In this document: positions 1 through 5,170 of the stretch, piece by piece
Numbering within the stretch: position 1 is the first letter of the stretch
How the letters are laid out: each line of letters opens with the position of its first letter
Source of the DNA: an uncultured Clostridium sp.
GTDB taxonomy: Bacteria > Bacillota > Clostridia > Lachnospirales > Lachnospiraceae
Direction of reading: 5' to 3'
DNA: 5,170 bases
Assembly (NCBI GenBank): GCA_958349075.1
Contig: CATWBR010000337.1
Span: 1-5,170, forward strand
Position numbers and translations under genes: made by a program
Notes under the pieces: model-generated
Told to the model about the DNA's origin: nothing
The model's input: the letters and a program-made list of their open reading frames with translations, nothing else
The model's database searches: none

Positions 1-894
1 TCTCTTCACCTTGTAATAGAAACTGAATATTACATAGAAAATGATGATGGACGCGTAAGGAATAATCGTAATGAGGTACGGATCTACATTGTTGTTCTGC
101 AAATAGATGGATATACCGCTTCCAAATCCGTAAAGGATGGAGCTGACCATCCCCATCAGCGCATTGCCGGCCGCCATCGCATTGGTTGCCAGTGCGATAT
201 AGCCGCGGCCCGCAACCATGCCGGATGTAAAACGGTTTACATATCCCATGGACAGATACATTCCTCCAAGAGATGCTAAGAAACCGCTGATAAACATGGC
301 CTGGTAACGCACCTTTTTCACATTGATGCCGACGGAACGGGCTGCTTCCTCCGACTCTCCCACGGCTCTGATATGGATGCCGAAGGATGTCTTTTTAAGC
401 ATGATGAACATCAAGATTGTAACAATAAATGCGATATAAGTCAAACTGTTATGTCCGGACAGGACGTCGCCCAGTCCCGGAATATCCTTGATTACCGGAA
501 TATTCAGCGCCGGAAATGCCGATGATGCCAGAGAATTGCTGGCATTCTTATCGCCCGTGATGGAATACAGGCAGAATACGGAACCGCCGCTGGCCGCCAG
601 GTTGAGCGCCACACCGGTGATAACCTGATTGGCTTTCAGATGCTGTACAAAATAAGCGAGCAGCATGGTAAAGGCAATTCCTGCCGCAAGGCCCGCAATC
701 GCTCCTACCAGAAGGCTTCCCGTAAAACCGCTGCCTAAAACTCCGCAGAGAGCCGCGATTGTCATCGCCCCCTCCAGTCCCAGATTAAGTACTCCCGAAC
801 GGCTGGCAATCAGGGCCGCCATCGTGGCAAAAAGAACCGGTGTTGTGGCGCGGAGAACGGTAAACCAAAAATCAAGATTTGTTATAAAGTCCAT
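1..894 (-). CDS. Nucleoside-type ABC importer permease, NupQ/YufQ-like (3' end cut by window edge)
   Basis: This is the second membrane subunit of a nucleoside importer (BPD_transp_2/RbsC-like fold). From ATG at 892-894 the frame is open for 298 codons to base 1 without a stop. Family members run a little over 300 residues, so only the last few are probably missing. Family marks are LNLGLEG at residues 36-42 after the first membrane segment, ANQVITGVALNL near 88-99, the cytoplasmic loop FGIHIRAVGESEEAARSVGI near 171-190 that should contact the ATPase, and GYIALA near 231. About eight to ten hydrophobic segments fill the rest, and the end is basic (YYKVKR). The start is firm because AAGGAGG lies 6 bases upstream. 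That site overlaps the TAA of the preceding permease gene, so translation of the two is probably coupled. Nucleosides are the likely cargo, inferred from family resemblance and the adjacent deoD; another small ligand of this importer class cannot be excluded. Confidence 0.9.
   Translation of the reverse strand, partial: MDFITNLDFWFTVLRATTPVLFATMAALIASRSGVLNLGLEGAMTIAALCGVLGSGFTGSLLVGAIAGLAAGIAFTMLLAYFVQHLKANQVITGVALNLAASGGSVFCLYSITGDKNASNSLASSAFPALNIPVIKDIPGLGDVLSGHNSLTYIAFIVTILMFIMLKKTSFGIHIRAVGESEEAARSVGINVKKVRYQAMFISGFLASLGGMYLSMGYVNRFTSGMVAGRGYIALATNAMAAGNALMGMVSSILYGFGSGISIYLQNNNVDPYLITIIPYASIIIFYVIFSFYYKVKR
225..242. repeat. Perfect 7-base inverted repeat resembling a variable-spacer CcpA (cre) site, inside a gene
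   Basis: ATGTAAA and TTTACAT flank a four-base ACGG spacer. The core TGTAAA-N4-TTTACA resembles the variable-spacer cre motif described, as I recall, for CcpA in solventogenic clostridia. It lies inside the last permease gene, encoding YVNRFT plus flanking bases, so it may be chance. If bound, it could act as an intragenic roadblock. Binding is not shown by the sequence. Confidence 0.25.
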
Positions 895-900
895 TTTTCC

Positions 901-907
901 CCTCCTT
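901..907 (-). promoter_or_regulatory. Ribosome binding site overlapping the upstream stop codon
   Basis: AAGGAGG on the minus strand lies 6 bases before the ATG at 892-894. Its first two bases are the last two of the upstream permease's TAA stop at 906-908. A ribosome ending on the first permease therefore sits on the start site of the second, which suggests coupled translation and matched amounts of the two subunits. Confidence 0.8.
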
Positions 908-1985
908 AGATCGCGCCTTCTGCATCCACCGTCTGGTTTTGCAGCGCTTCTCTTTCTTCTTTATTCTTCTTCATCTTATACAGGAACCGCTCGGAAGCAA
1001 TCAGCATAATCATGATACCCTGGATGATGGAAACAATCTCAGAATCCACGTCGCCGCCCCTGGACATTACCAGGGCTCCGATACGGATATACGAGATGAA
1101 AAAGGCGGAAACAGGTATCATAAGCGGTTTTGTACCGGCCAGCAGATTGATTAAAATACCATCCCACACATAGGTCTGGGCAGTAATCCACTGGAATTTC
1201 TTGTACATACCGATCATCTCAACGCCGCCGCCGAGACCTGCCAGCATGCCGCCGATGAGCTGGGAGCCAATTACGACTCCGCCGATTTTAATACCCGCGT
1301 ATTTTGCAAAATTCTCATTGGAACCGGTGATTTTCAGTTCACGGCCGAATTTTGACTTGTCCATCAGAATCCACATGATAATGACCGCGATAATCATGAT
1401 AATCAGGCCATAGTGGGTGTTTGTCCCTTTCAGCATCTTGCCCAGGGTCGCCGTCGGCTGGAAACCGATGGAGAAGGAGCCGTTGGATGTGTCCAGGAAA
1501 AACTTTCTGATCAGCCAGTAGCCGAAGTTAAAAAAGATATAGTTCATCATCAGCGAAATTACAAGCTCATTTGCGCCCGTCTTTTTCTTAATGAGAACCG
1601 GGATAATGCCAATCACTCCGCCCACCGCCGTGGCAGCGATGAGAATTACAATCTGGTGCACGATGTTCGGCATCGGACATGCAATGGCGATTGACGCCGC
1701 CATTACGCCTGCAAAATAAAAGGAGCTGTCGGCCACCATGGAAAACAGGCCGCTCTTATGCATGACATTGATGGCAAGTCCGCAGAATACAAGCGGAATC
1801 ATCGTCTCAATTACATTAAAGAAGTTTCTCTTTGTTGAAAATGGCCCGAGCAGGAATTTATAAAGAGCCGTCCAAGGATCGTCCGCCACCGCGAAGATAA
1901 TCACTGCCGCTATCAGAAGGGCGATCAGAATGGATGCCGTTACACGGATCACTCCATACCATTCAAACTTTTTCTTCTTGTTCAT
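906..1985 (-). CDS. Nucleoside-type ABC importer permease, NupP/YufP-like
   Basis: This 359-residue protein is the first membrane subunit of the importer and pairs with the downstream permease. A basic N-terminus (MNKKKKFEWY) precedes a long hydrophobic segment at about 13-34, and further segments lie near 55-75, 84-102, 110-132, 143-160, 192-208, 236-256, 275-303 and 314-332. Family marks are GANELVISLMMNYI at 137-150, the ATPase-contact loop KFGRELKITGSNENFAKYAG at 212-231, and GGMLAGLGGGVEMIG at 245-259. A charged tail from about 335 (KMKKNKEEREALQ) should be cytoplasmic. The stretch usually close to FNIGAEGQ in this family reads FSMVADSS at 81-88, so the Glu-Gly pair is lost, although the partner permease keeps NLGLEG. 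The start follows AAGGAGG by 6 bases and lies one base after the ATPase stop. The family is secure; the nucleoside substrate is inferred from context. Confidence 0.9.
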   Translation of the reverse strand: MNKKKKFEWYGVIRVTASILIALLIAAVIIFAVADDPWTALYKFLLGPFSTKRNFFNVIETMIPLVFCGLAINVMHKSGLFSMVADSSFYFAGVMAASIAIACPMPNIVHQIVILIAATAVGGVIGIIPVLIKKKTGANELVISLMMNYIFFNFGYWLIRKFFLDTSNGSFSIGFQPTATLGKMLKGTNTHYGLIIMIIAVIIMWILMDKSKFGRELKITGSNENFAKYAGIKIGGVVIGSQLIGGMLAGLGGGVEMIGMYKKFQWITAQTYVWDGILINLLAGTKPLMIPVSAFFISYIRIGALVMSRGGDVDSEIVSIIQGIMIMLIASERFLYKMKKNKEEREALQNQTVDAEGAI

Positions 1986-1986
1986 C

Positions 1987-3525
1987 TTACGCCTCCTTAA
2001 GCTTCTCTTCGGAATCGGATTTCAGCCCAAGCATGTACAGGCCAAGCTCTTCTTCCGTCGTATTCGGGACATCGCAAAGGACACCCGCGATCTTTCCCTG
2101 ATGGAATACAATGACGCGATCGCTTAGGGCCTTTAACTCTGCCAGGTCGGCGCTCACGAGAATCAGGGACTTGTTTTCATCCCTCATCTCCAGAATCTTT
2201 TTGTGGATAAATTCCATGGCTCCCACGTCCACGCCGCGGGTCGGCTGGTTCAGGATGATAACATCCGCTCCCGCCGTAAATTCTCTCGCTACAATGGCCT
2301 TCTGGATGTTGCCTCCTGAAAGGCTCTTGATGCTGATATCGAGGCTGGACGTCTTGACTTTAAAGTCTGCAACACAGCTTTCACAATAGCTCTCTATGGC
2401 CTTCTGGTCAAGAATTTTGTTTTTGGAAAGCTTATCGAGGCTGGCGGCAATCAGGTTGTCCCGCACGCTCATCTCCGGCGCGCTGCCGTTTAAGTTGCGG
2501 TCCTCGGGCACATGGGCAATTCCAAGCTTCCGGTTCTCCCGGATTGTTTTATTGCAGAGGTCTTCACCGCGGTACCGGATGGAGCCGCTTTCCGCCTTCA
2601 TATTGCCGGTCAGGATCTCCATTGCTTCCTTCTGTCCGTTCCCCTCGATGCCGGCAATGCCGAGCACCTCTCCCTGCCTTAAGGAGAAGCAGAGGTCGTC
2701 CAGCTTTTTGGTGCCGAATTTGTCGGTATAACTTAAGTTCTCAACCGTCAGAATCTTCTCTCCGAAATCCTGAGGGGTCTTATCGTATTCTAATTTGACA
2801 TCACGTCCCACCATCAGGCGTGAGATCTCCTCCGCCGTCACGTCTTCCACTCTGTAGGTGCCGATGGAGCGGCCGTCCTTTAACACGGTCAGTCTGTCGC
2901 AGAGGTACTTCACCTCATGGAGCTTGTGGGAGATGAAGATAATCGTGTAGCCTTCTTTCTTGAGGTTTAAAAGCTGCTCAAACAGCTCTTCCGTCTCCTG
3001 CGGGGCGAGTACGGCCGTAGGCTCATCCAGTATGATGATCTTCGCGCCGCGGTACATGGTTTTTAAAATCTCCAGCTTCTGCTTCATTCCGATGGAAATA
3101 TCGCGCACCCTCTTAGTGGCTTCCACATGGAGGTTATACTTCTTTGAGATTTCCTCGGTCACCTGCACTGCTCTTTTCTGATCCAGGAAAAGTCCCTTCT
3201 TTTGTTCAATTCCCAGTACCAGATTCTCTGCGACGGTCAGTGAAGGCACCAGCATCATATGCTGGTGTACCATTCCGATTCCGTGTTCGATCGCATCCTT
3301 ACTGGAATGAAAATGCACTTCCTGTCCATGAAGGAATACTTTGCCGCTTGTGATCTCTTCGATACCAAACAGCATCTTCATCAGAGTAGACTTTCCGGCC
3401 CCATTCTCCCCCACCAGCGCGTGGATTTCTCCCTTGTCCACACTGAAGTTGATATTGTAATTAGCCAGAACGCCGCCCGGATAAATTTTAGTCAGGTCTT
3501 CCACCCGTAAAATTTCCTCTGCCAT
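1987..3525 (-). CDS. Nucleoside-type ABC importer ATP-binding protein, two fused cassettes (NupO/YufO-like)
   Basis: This cytoplasmic ATPase has two nucleotide-binding cassettes in one chain and powers the two permeases encoded downstream. Numbered from the chosen Met (512 residues), cassette 1 has Walker A GENGAGKST at 39-47, the Q-loop Gln at 88, a signature degenerate as in this family (ISIGMKQK, 143-150), Walker B ILDEP with DE at 167-168, and the H-loop His at 200. Cassette 2 has GIEGNGQK at 292-299, with Gln in place of the Walker A Lys. It also has HVPEDR near 338-343, the signature LSGGNIQK at 402-409, and NQPTRGVDVGA at 426-436 with no catalytic Glu. This asymmetry is normal for RbsA/YufO-type proteins, so cassette 2 probably binds ATP but contributes little to hydrolysis. 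An ATG two codons upstream (3529-3531) is in frame, but it is 1 base from the AAGGGG site, against 7 for the chosen start. The gene lies 57 bases after deoD. Its final codons AAG GAG GCG contain the ribosome binding site of the next gene. Confidence 0.93.
   Translation of the reverse strand: MAEEILRVEDLTKIYPGGVLANYNINFSVDKGEIHALVGENGAGKSTLMKMLFGIEEITSGKVFLHGQEVHFHSSKDAIEHGIGMVHQHMMLVPSLTVAENLVLGIEQKKGLFLDQKRAVQVTEEISKKYNLHVEATKRVRDISIGMKQKLEILKTMYRGAKIIILDEPTAVLAPQETEELFEQLLNLKKEGYTIIFISHKLHEVKYLCDRLTVLKDGRSIGTYRVEDVTAEEISRLMVGRDVKLEYDKTPQDFGEKILTVENLSYTDKFGTKKLDDLCFSLRQGEVLGIAGIEGNGQKEAMEILTGNMKAESGSIRYRGEDLCNKTIRENRKLGIAHVPEDRNLNGSAPEMSVRDNLIAASLDKLSKNKILDQKAIESYCESCVADFKVKTSSLDISIKSLSGGNIQKAIVAREFTAGADVIILNQPTRGVDVGAMEFIHKKILEMRDENKSLILVSADLAELKALSDRVIVFHQGKIAGVLCDVPNTTEEELGLYMLGLKSDSEEKLKEA
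1992..1998 (-). promoter_or_regulatory. Ribosome binding site embedded in the end of the ATPase gene
   Basis: AAGGAGG on the minus strand is formed by the Lys-Glu codons and the first base of the Ala codon at the end of the ATPase gene. It lies 6 bases before the permease ATG at 1983-1985. Only one base separates the ATPase TAA from that ATG, so the permease is probably translated by coupling. Confidence 0.8.
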
Positions 3526-3544
3526 AGTCATTCCCCTTATTATT
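3518..3544 (-). promoter_or_regulatory. Translation start region of the ATPase gene, near-copy of the deoD start region
   Basis: On the minus strand AATAAT is followed by A, AAGGGG-type ribosome binding bases (3533-3538), then AATGACTATG and GCAGA. It holds two in-frame ATGs (3529-3531 and 3523-3525) separated by ACT. Only the second has normal spacing (7 bases). The same layout, differing by one inserted base and a few substitutions, lies before deoD at 4301-4328. Confidence 0.7.
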
Positions 3545-3588
3545 CTTCTGTTCGTGTATTTTTCGTTTCTGTGTGCGGAGTAACCGGT

Positions 3589-4308
3589 TTATGCCAGTTC
3601 CAGAGCCACTTCCATCATATTGGTAAATGTGGTCTGGCGCTCCTCGGCCGTCGTTGCCTCCCCGGTCACCGCGGAGTCGGAGATTGTCAGGATGCAGAGC
3701 GCATTGACTCCCGCGTATGCGGCGTTGCTGTAGAGGGCTGCCGCCTCCATCTCCACTGCCAGGACTCCCATCTTATCCCATGTTGTTCCTGCCGGAGGAA
3801 GGTCCGGATTATAGAACATATCGGAACTTAAAACATTACCCACATGGTAATTAAGCCCTTTTTCCTCTGCTGCCTTTACTCCCTTTGCAAGCAGTTCATA
3901 GCTGCAGATGCAGGCGTAGTCGCCCGGCAGACGGAACTGTTTCACATAGTTGGATGTGGTGCAGGCTCCCATGCCGAATACCATATCACGCACCTTAACC
4001 TCAGGGCGGAGCGCTCCGGCCGTGCCGACGCGGATCAGGTTCTTGCATCCGTAAAAATGAATCAGCTCATAGGAGTAGATTCCGATGGAAGGGCATCCCA
4101 TGCCGGTTCCCATGACGGACACGCGTTTTCCTTTATAGTATCCGGTATAGCCAAACATATTTCTCGTAGCGTTAAACTGTTTTACATCGGTCAGGAAATT
4201 GTCTGCAATATATTTTGCCCTAAGCGGATCACCCGGTAAAAGTATTGTTTCCGCAATCTCTCCTGCCTGTGCTCCGATGTGTGGTGTTGGTGTGTTGTGT
4301 TCTGACAT
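3589..4308 (-). CDS. deoD: Purine nucleoside phosphorylase, DeoD type
   Basis: This cytosolic enzyme splits purine (deoxy)nucleosides with phosphate, giving the free base and (deoxy)ribose 1-phosphate. From the chosen Met it has 239 residues, the same length as E. coli DeoD, and aligns along its whole length. Active-site equivalents, with E. coli numbers in brackets, are His10 (4), Gly26 (20) in [12 protein letters not shown], Arg30 (24), Arg49 (43), Arg93 (87) in IRVGTAGA with Thr96 for Ser90, VEMEAA with Glu186 and Glu188 (179, 181), Asp211 (204) as the base-protonating acid, and Arg224 (217) in ERQTTF. All key residues are present. The residue after Asp211 is Ser, where E. coli has His. 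The family works as a hexamer and usually accepts both 6-oxo and 6-amino purines; that breadth is inferred here. An in-frame ATG at 4312-4314 is only 1 base from AGGAGG, so the second ATG, with 7 bases, is preferred. Its place before the importer genes points to nucleoside salvage or use as carbon source. Confidence 0.96.
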   Translation of the reverse strand: MSEHNTPTPHIGAQAGEIAETILLPGDPLRAKYIADNFLTDVKQFNATRNMFGYTGYYKGKRVSVMGTGMGCPSIGIYSYELIHFYGCKNLIRVGTAGALRPEVKVRDMVFGMGACTTSNYVKQFRLPGDYACICSYELLAKGVKAAEEKGLNYHVGNVLSSDMFYNPDLPPAGTTWDKMGVLAVEMEAAALYSNAAYAGVNALCILTISDSAVTGEATTAEERQTTFTNMMEVALELA

Positions 4309-4328
4309 AGTCATTCCTCCTGATTATT
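4301..4328 (-). promoter_or_regulatory. Translation start region of deoD with two in-frame ATGs
   Basis: The minus strand reads AATAATC, then AGGAGG (4316-4321), then AATGACTATG and TCAGA. The spacing from AGGAGG is 1 base to the first ATG and 7 to the second, which decides the start at 4308. This block is a near-copy of the region before the ATPase gene at 3518-3544. Confidence 0.7.
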
Positions 4329-4388
4329 ATTTTAGACTCTTTATATGCTTATAAGTGCACTTGGAAAAATGCACCTCCAAACTGCTTT
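4315..4388 (-). promoter_or_regulatory. Gap before deoD: possible weak promoter and small hairpin, no terminator
   Basis: This 74-base gap between the amidohydrolase stop and deoD is A+T-rich. It holds a 10-base palindrome AAGTGCACTT at 4353-4362. It can also form a 7-pair stem (AGGTGCA with TGCACTT, one G-U pair; arms 4370-4376 and 4353-4359) around a 10-base loop. The bases after the stem are not a T run, so this is not a standard intrinsic terminator and readthrough from the amidohydrolase gene is likely. TATAAA within CATATAAAG resembles a -10 box, but the bases 17 upstream (TTTTCC) are a poor -35 box. A regulated promoter with the palindrome between the boxes is possible but unproven. 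Confidence 0.25.
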
Positions 4389-5170
4389 CTAATCTTCTGT
4401 TCCTTTAACCTGCATTTCTTTGTATAACCAATTTTTCAGATAAAACTCCCTGCGTTCCTTAAAATCTTCATTTTTCACCTGCAGCCCGGGACAGGTCAGG
4501 AGATCGCACACGGTCTTCATCACAATCTCCGCCGTGTGTAAATATGCATTCTCTTCATCCACAATCGCAAAATCGCTGCTGTGGATCCTCCCCCTTATCC
4601 CTGAAAAACCAAACTGGACCGCCGGAAGCAGATATCCAAGATCCCCGACGTCGCCGGAGGCTCCGGAAACCACATTTTTTATTATTTTCTCTTCCGGGCA
4701 GATCTCCCGCATATGGCGGTAAATAATCTCATTCAATTCCCCTGACTGCTTGAGCGGCATATAACCCGTCCTGTTCTCAATCCGGCAAGACAGGCCGAGG
4801 GCCGCCGCAGAGTGCATGGCGCAGAGGTCAAACTTCTCCCCGGCCTCCAGAAGCTCTGAGAGCGTGTTGGCCCTGACATAGGTTTCTAAGACCGCCTTCT
4901 CCGGGATAATATTAACGCTGCCTCCGCACTCCGTAATGACGGGATGTATCTGGAGGCCCGCATCCGCCGGGAACTGATCTTTCATATAGGCAACGGCATC
5001 CATGCAGAGACTTGCTCCGTGAAGCGCATTGCGCCCCATGTGTGCGGCCGCGCCCGAATGGGATGCCTGTCCGGTAAAAACAGCTTTTTTCACCATAAAA
5101 CCGGCCAGGGTGGAGCCGACGTCAAAGAGCGAATCCGTCTCCCCATTGACATGCATGGTGAGGACACAAT
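4389..5170 (-). CDS. M20-family metal-dependent amidohydrolase, AbgB-like (C-terminal part; 5' end outside window)
   Basis: The frame is open from the right edge to TAG at 4389-4391, giving 259 visible residues of a protein usually about 390-480 long. The Met at 5154-5156 is internal, because the frame continues upstream as CVLT and the protein's first half is missing. What is seen starts just before the lid/dimerisation domain, with FTGQASHSGAAAHMGRNAL holding its conserved His and the GRNAL pattern. Then follow ECGGSVNIIPEKAVLETYVR, typical of M20 (GG, N-IP, R), GASGDVGDLGYLLP, which matches the s-DvGd--p motif of the AbgB/M20D side of the family, and RIHSSDF with the expected last metal-ligand His. 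Most of the other metal ligands lie off the window. Such enzymes cut amide bonds of N-acyl amino acids, dipeptides or p-aminobenzoyl-glutamate; the substrate cannot be read from this part. It lies 74 bases before deoD on the same strand, probably in the same transcript. The allantoate/carbamoyl-type motif (GAGHDA) is not seen, so a direct role in ureide breakdown is less likely. Confidence 0.85.
   Translation of the reverse strand, partial: CVLTMHVNGETDSLFDVGSTLAGFMVKKAVFTGQASHSGAAAHMGRNALHGASLCMDAVAYMKDQFPADAGLQIHPVITECGGSVNIIPEKAVLETYVRANTLSELLEAGEKFDLCAMHSAAALGLSCRIENRTGYMPLKQSGELNEIIYRHMREICPEEKIIKNVVSGASGDVGDLGYLLPAVQFGFSGIRGRIHSSDFAIVDEENAYLHTAEIVMKTVCDLLTCPGLQVKNEDFKERREFYLKNWLYKEMQVKGTED

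Noticed and set aside
476..512. Two near-identical copies of CCGGAATAT about 20 bases apart
   Set aside because: They encode NIPVIKDIPG in the second permease, where the protein itself repeats an Ile-Pro pattern. They are too short to be a repeat element.
665..1009. 114-codon plus-strand open frame across the permease junction
   Set aside because: It is antisense to two recognised permease genes. Its Ala/Arg/Pro-rich translation is what reversed hydrophobic codons give, and no start signal is visible.
1369..1410. Repetitive-looking ATGAT/ATAAT pattern
   Set aside because: It is the coding of a membrane segment rich in Ile and Met (IIMIIAVIIMWILM), not a DNA repeat element.
2860..3000. ATPase second cassette as a damaged or inactive gene
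   Set aside because: Gln for the Walker A Lys and the loss of the catalytic Glu are normal for the second half of RbsA/YufO-type proteins. The frame is intact and full length.
3545..3575. CACGAACA in the deoD-ATPase gap as a possible Gram-positive PurR box
   Set aside because: It matches the AWWWCCGAACWWT pattern only in the core, lacks the second C and has no partner box, so it is probably chance.
3582..3589. AACCGGTT palindrome at the end of deoD as a possible terminator
   Set aside because: The stem would be four pairs without a loop and no T run follows on the transcribed strand, so it cannot be an intrinsic terminator.
3844..4239. 131-codon open frame on the plus strand opposite deoD
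   Set aside because: It lies wholly inside a well-conserved enzyme gene on the other strand, has no ribosome binding site I can see, and its translation resembles no family. It is a shadow of deoD codon use.
4315..4388. Purine riboswitch before deoD
   Set aside because: The gap is too short for the aptamer plus an expression platform, and I do not see the conserved three-way junction pattern.

Overview
The window looks like part of the chromosome of a Gram-positive anaerobe of the class Clostridia, probably Lachnospiraceae. The reasons are the strong AGGAGG-type ribosome binding sites before every gene, the tight gene packing, a base composition near half G+C by eye, and the protein types. 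This placement is inferred from style, not from a marker gene.

All five genes lie on the minus strand, so the transcription order runs from high to low coordinates. First comes the C-terminal part of an M20-family amidohydrolase, cut by the right edge (4389-5170). It is followed by a complete DeoD-type purine nucleoside phosphorylase (3589-4308). Then come a complete double-cassette ABC ATPase of the ribose/nucleoside importer class (1987-3525), a first permease (906-1985), and a second permease cut by the left edge just before its stop (1-894). The last three are the ATPase and two permeases of a nucleoside importer like B. subtilis NupOPQ (YufOPQ). The gaps are 74, 57, 1 and 11 bases, none with a recognisable intrinsic terminator, so a single operon is the simplest reading. 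A separate promoter before deoD is possible.

As a system, the importer would bring in nucleosides and DeoD would split purine nucleosides with phosphate into free base and (deoxy)ribose 1-phosphate. The role of the M20 enzyme is unclear. The BMP-type lipoprotein that normally delivers the nucleoside is absent from this window, although in the yufNOPQ arrangement it sits directly before the ATPase gene.

I see no RNA genes, mobile elements, CRISPR arrays or origins, and no stretch above 300 bases without a gene. It is mostly an ordinary nucleoside-salvage locus. The second-look items are a near-duplicate translation start region before deoD and the ATPase gene, a perfect inverted repeat in the last permease gene that resembles a clostridial variable-spacer CcpA site, an altered motif in one permease, and the missing binding protein.
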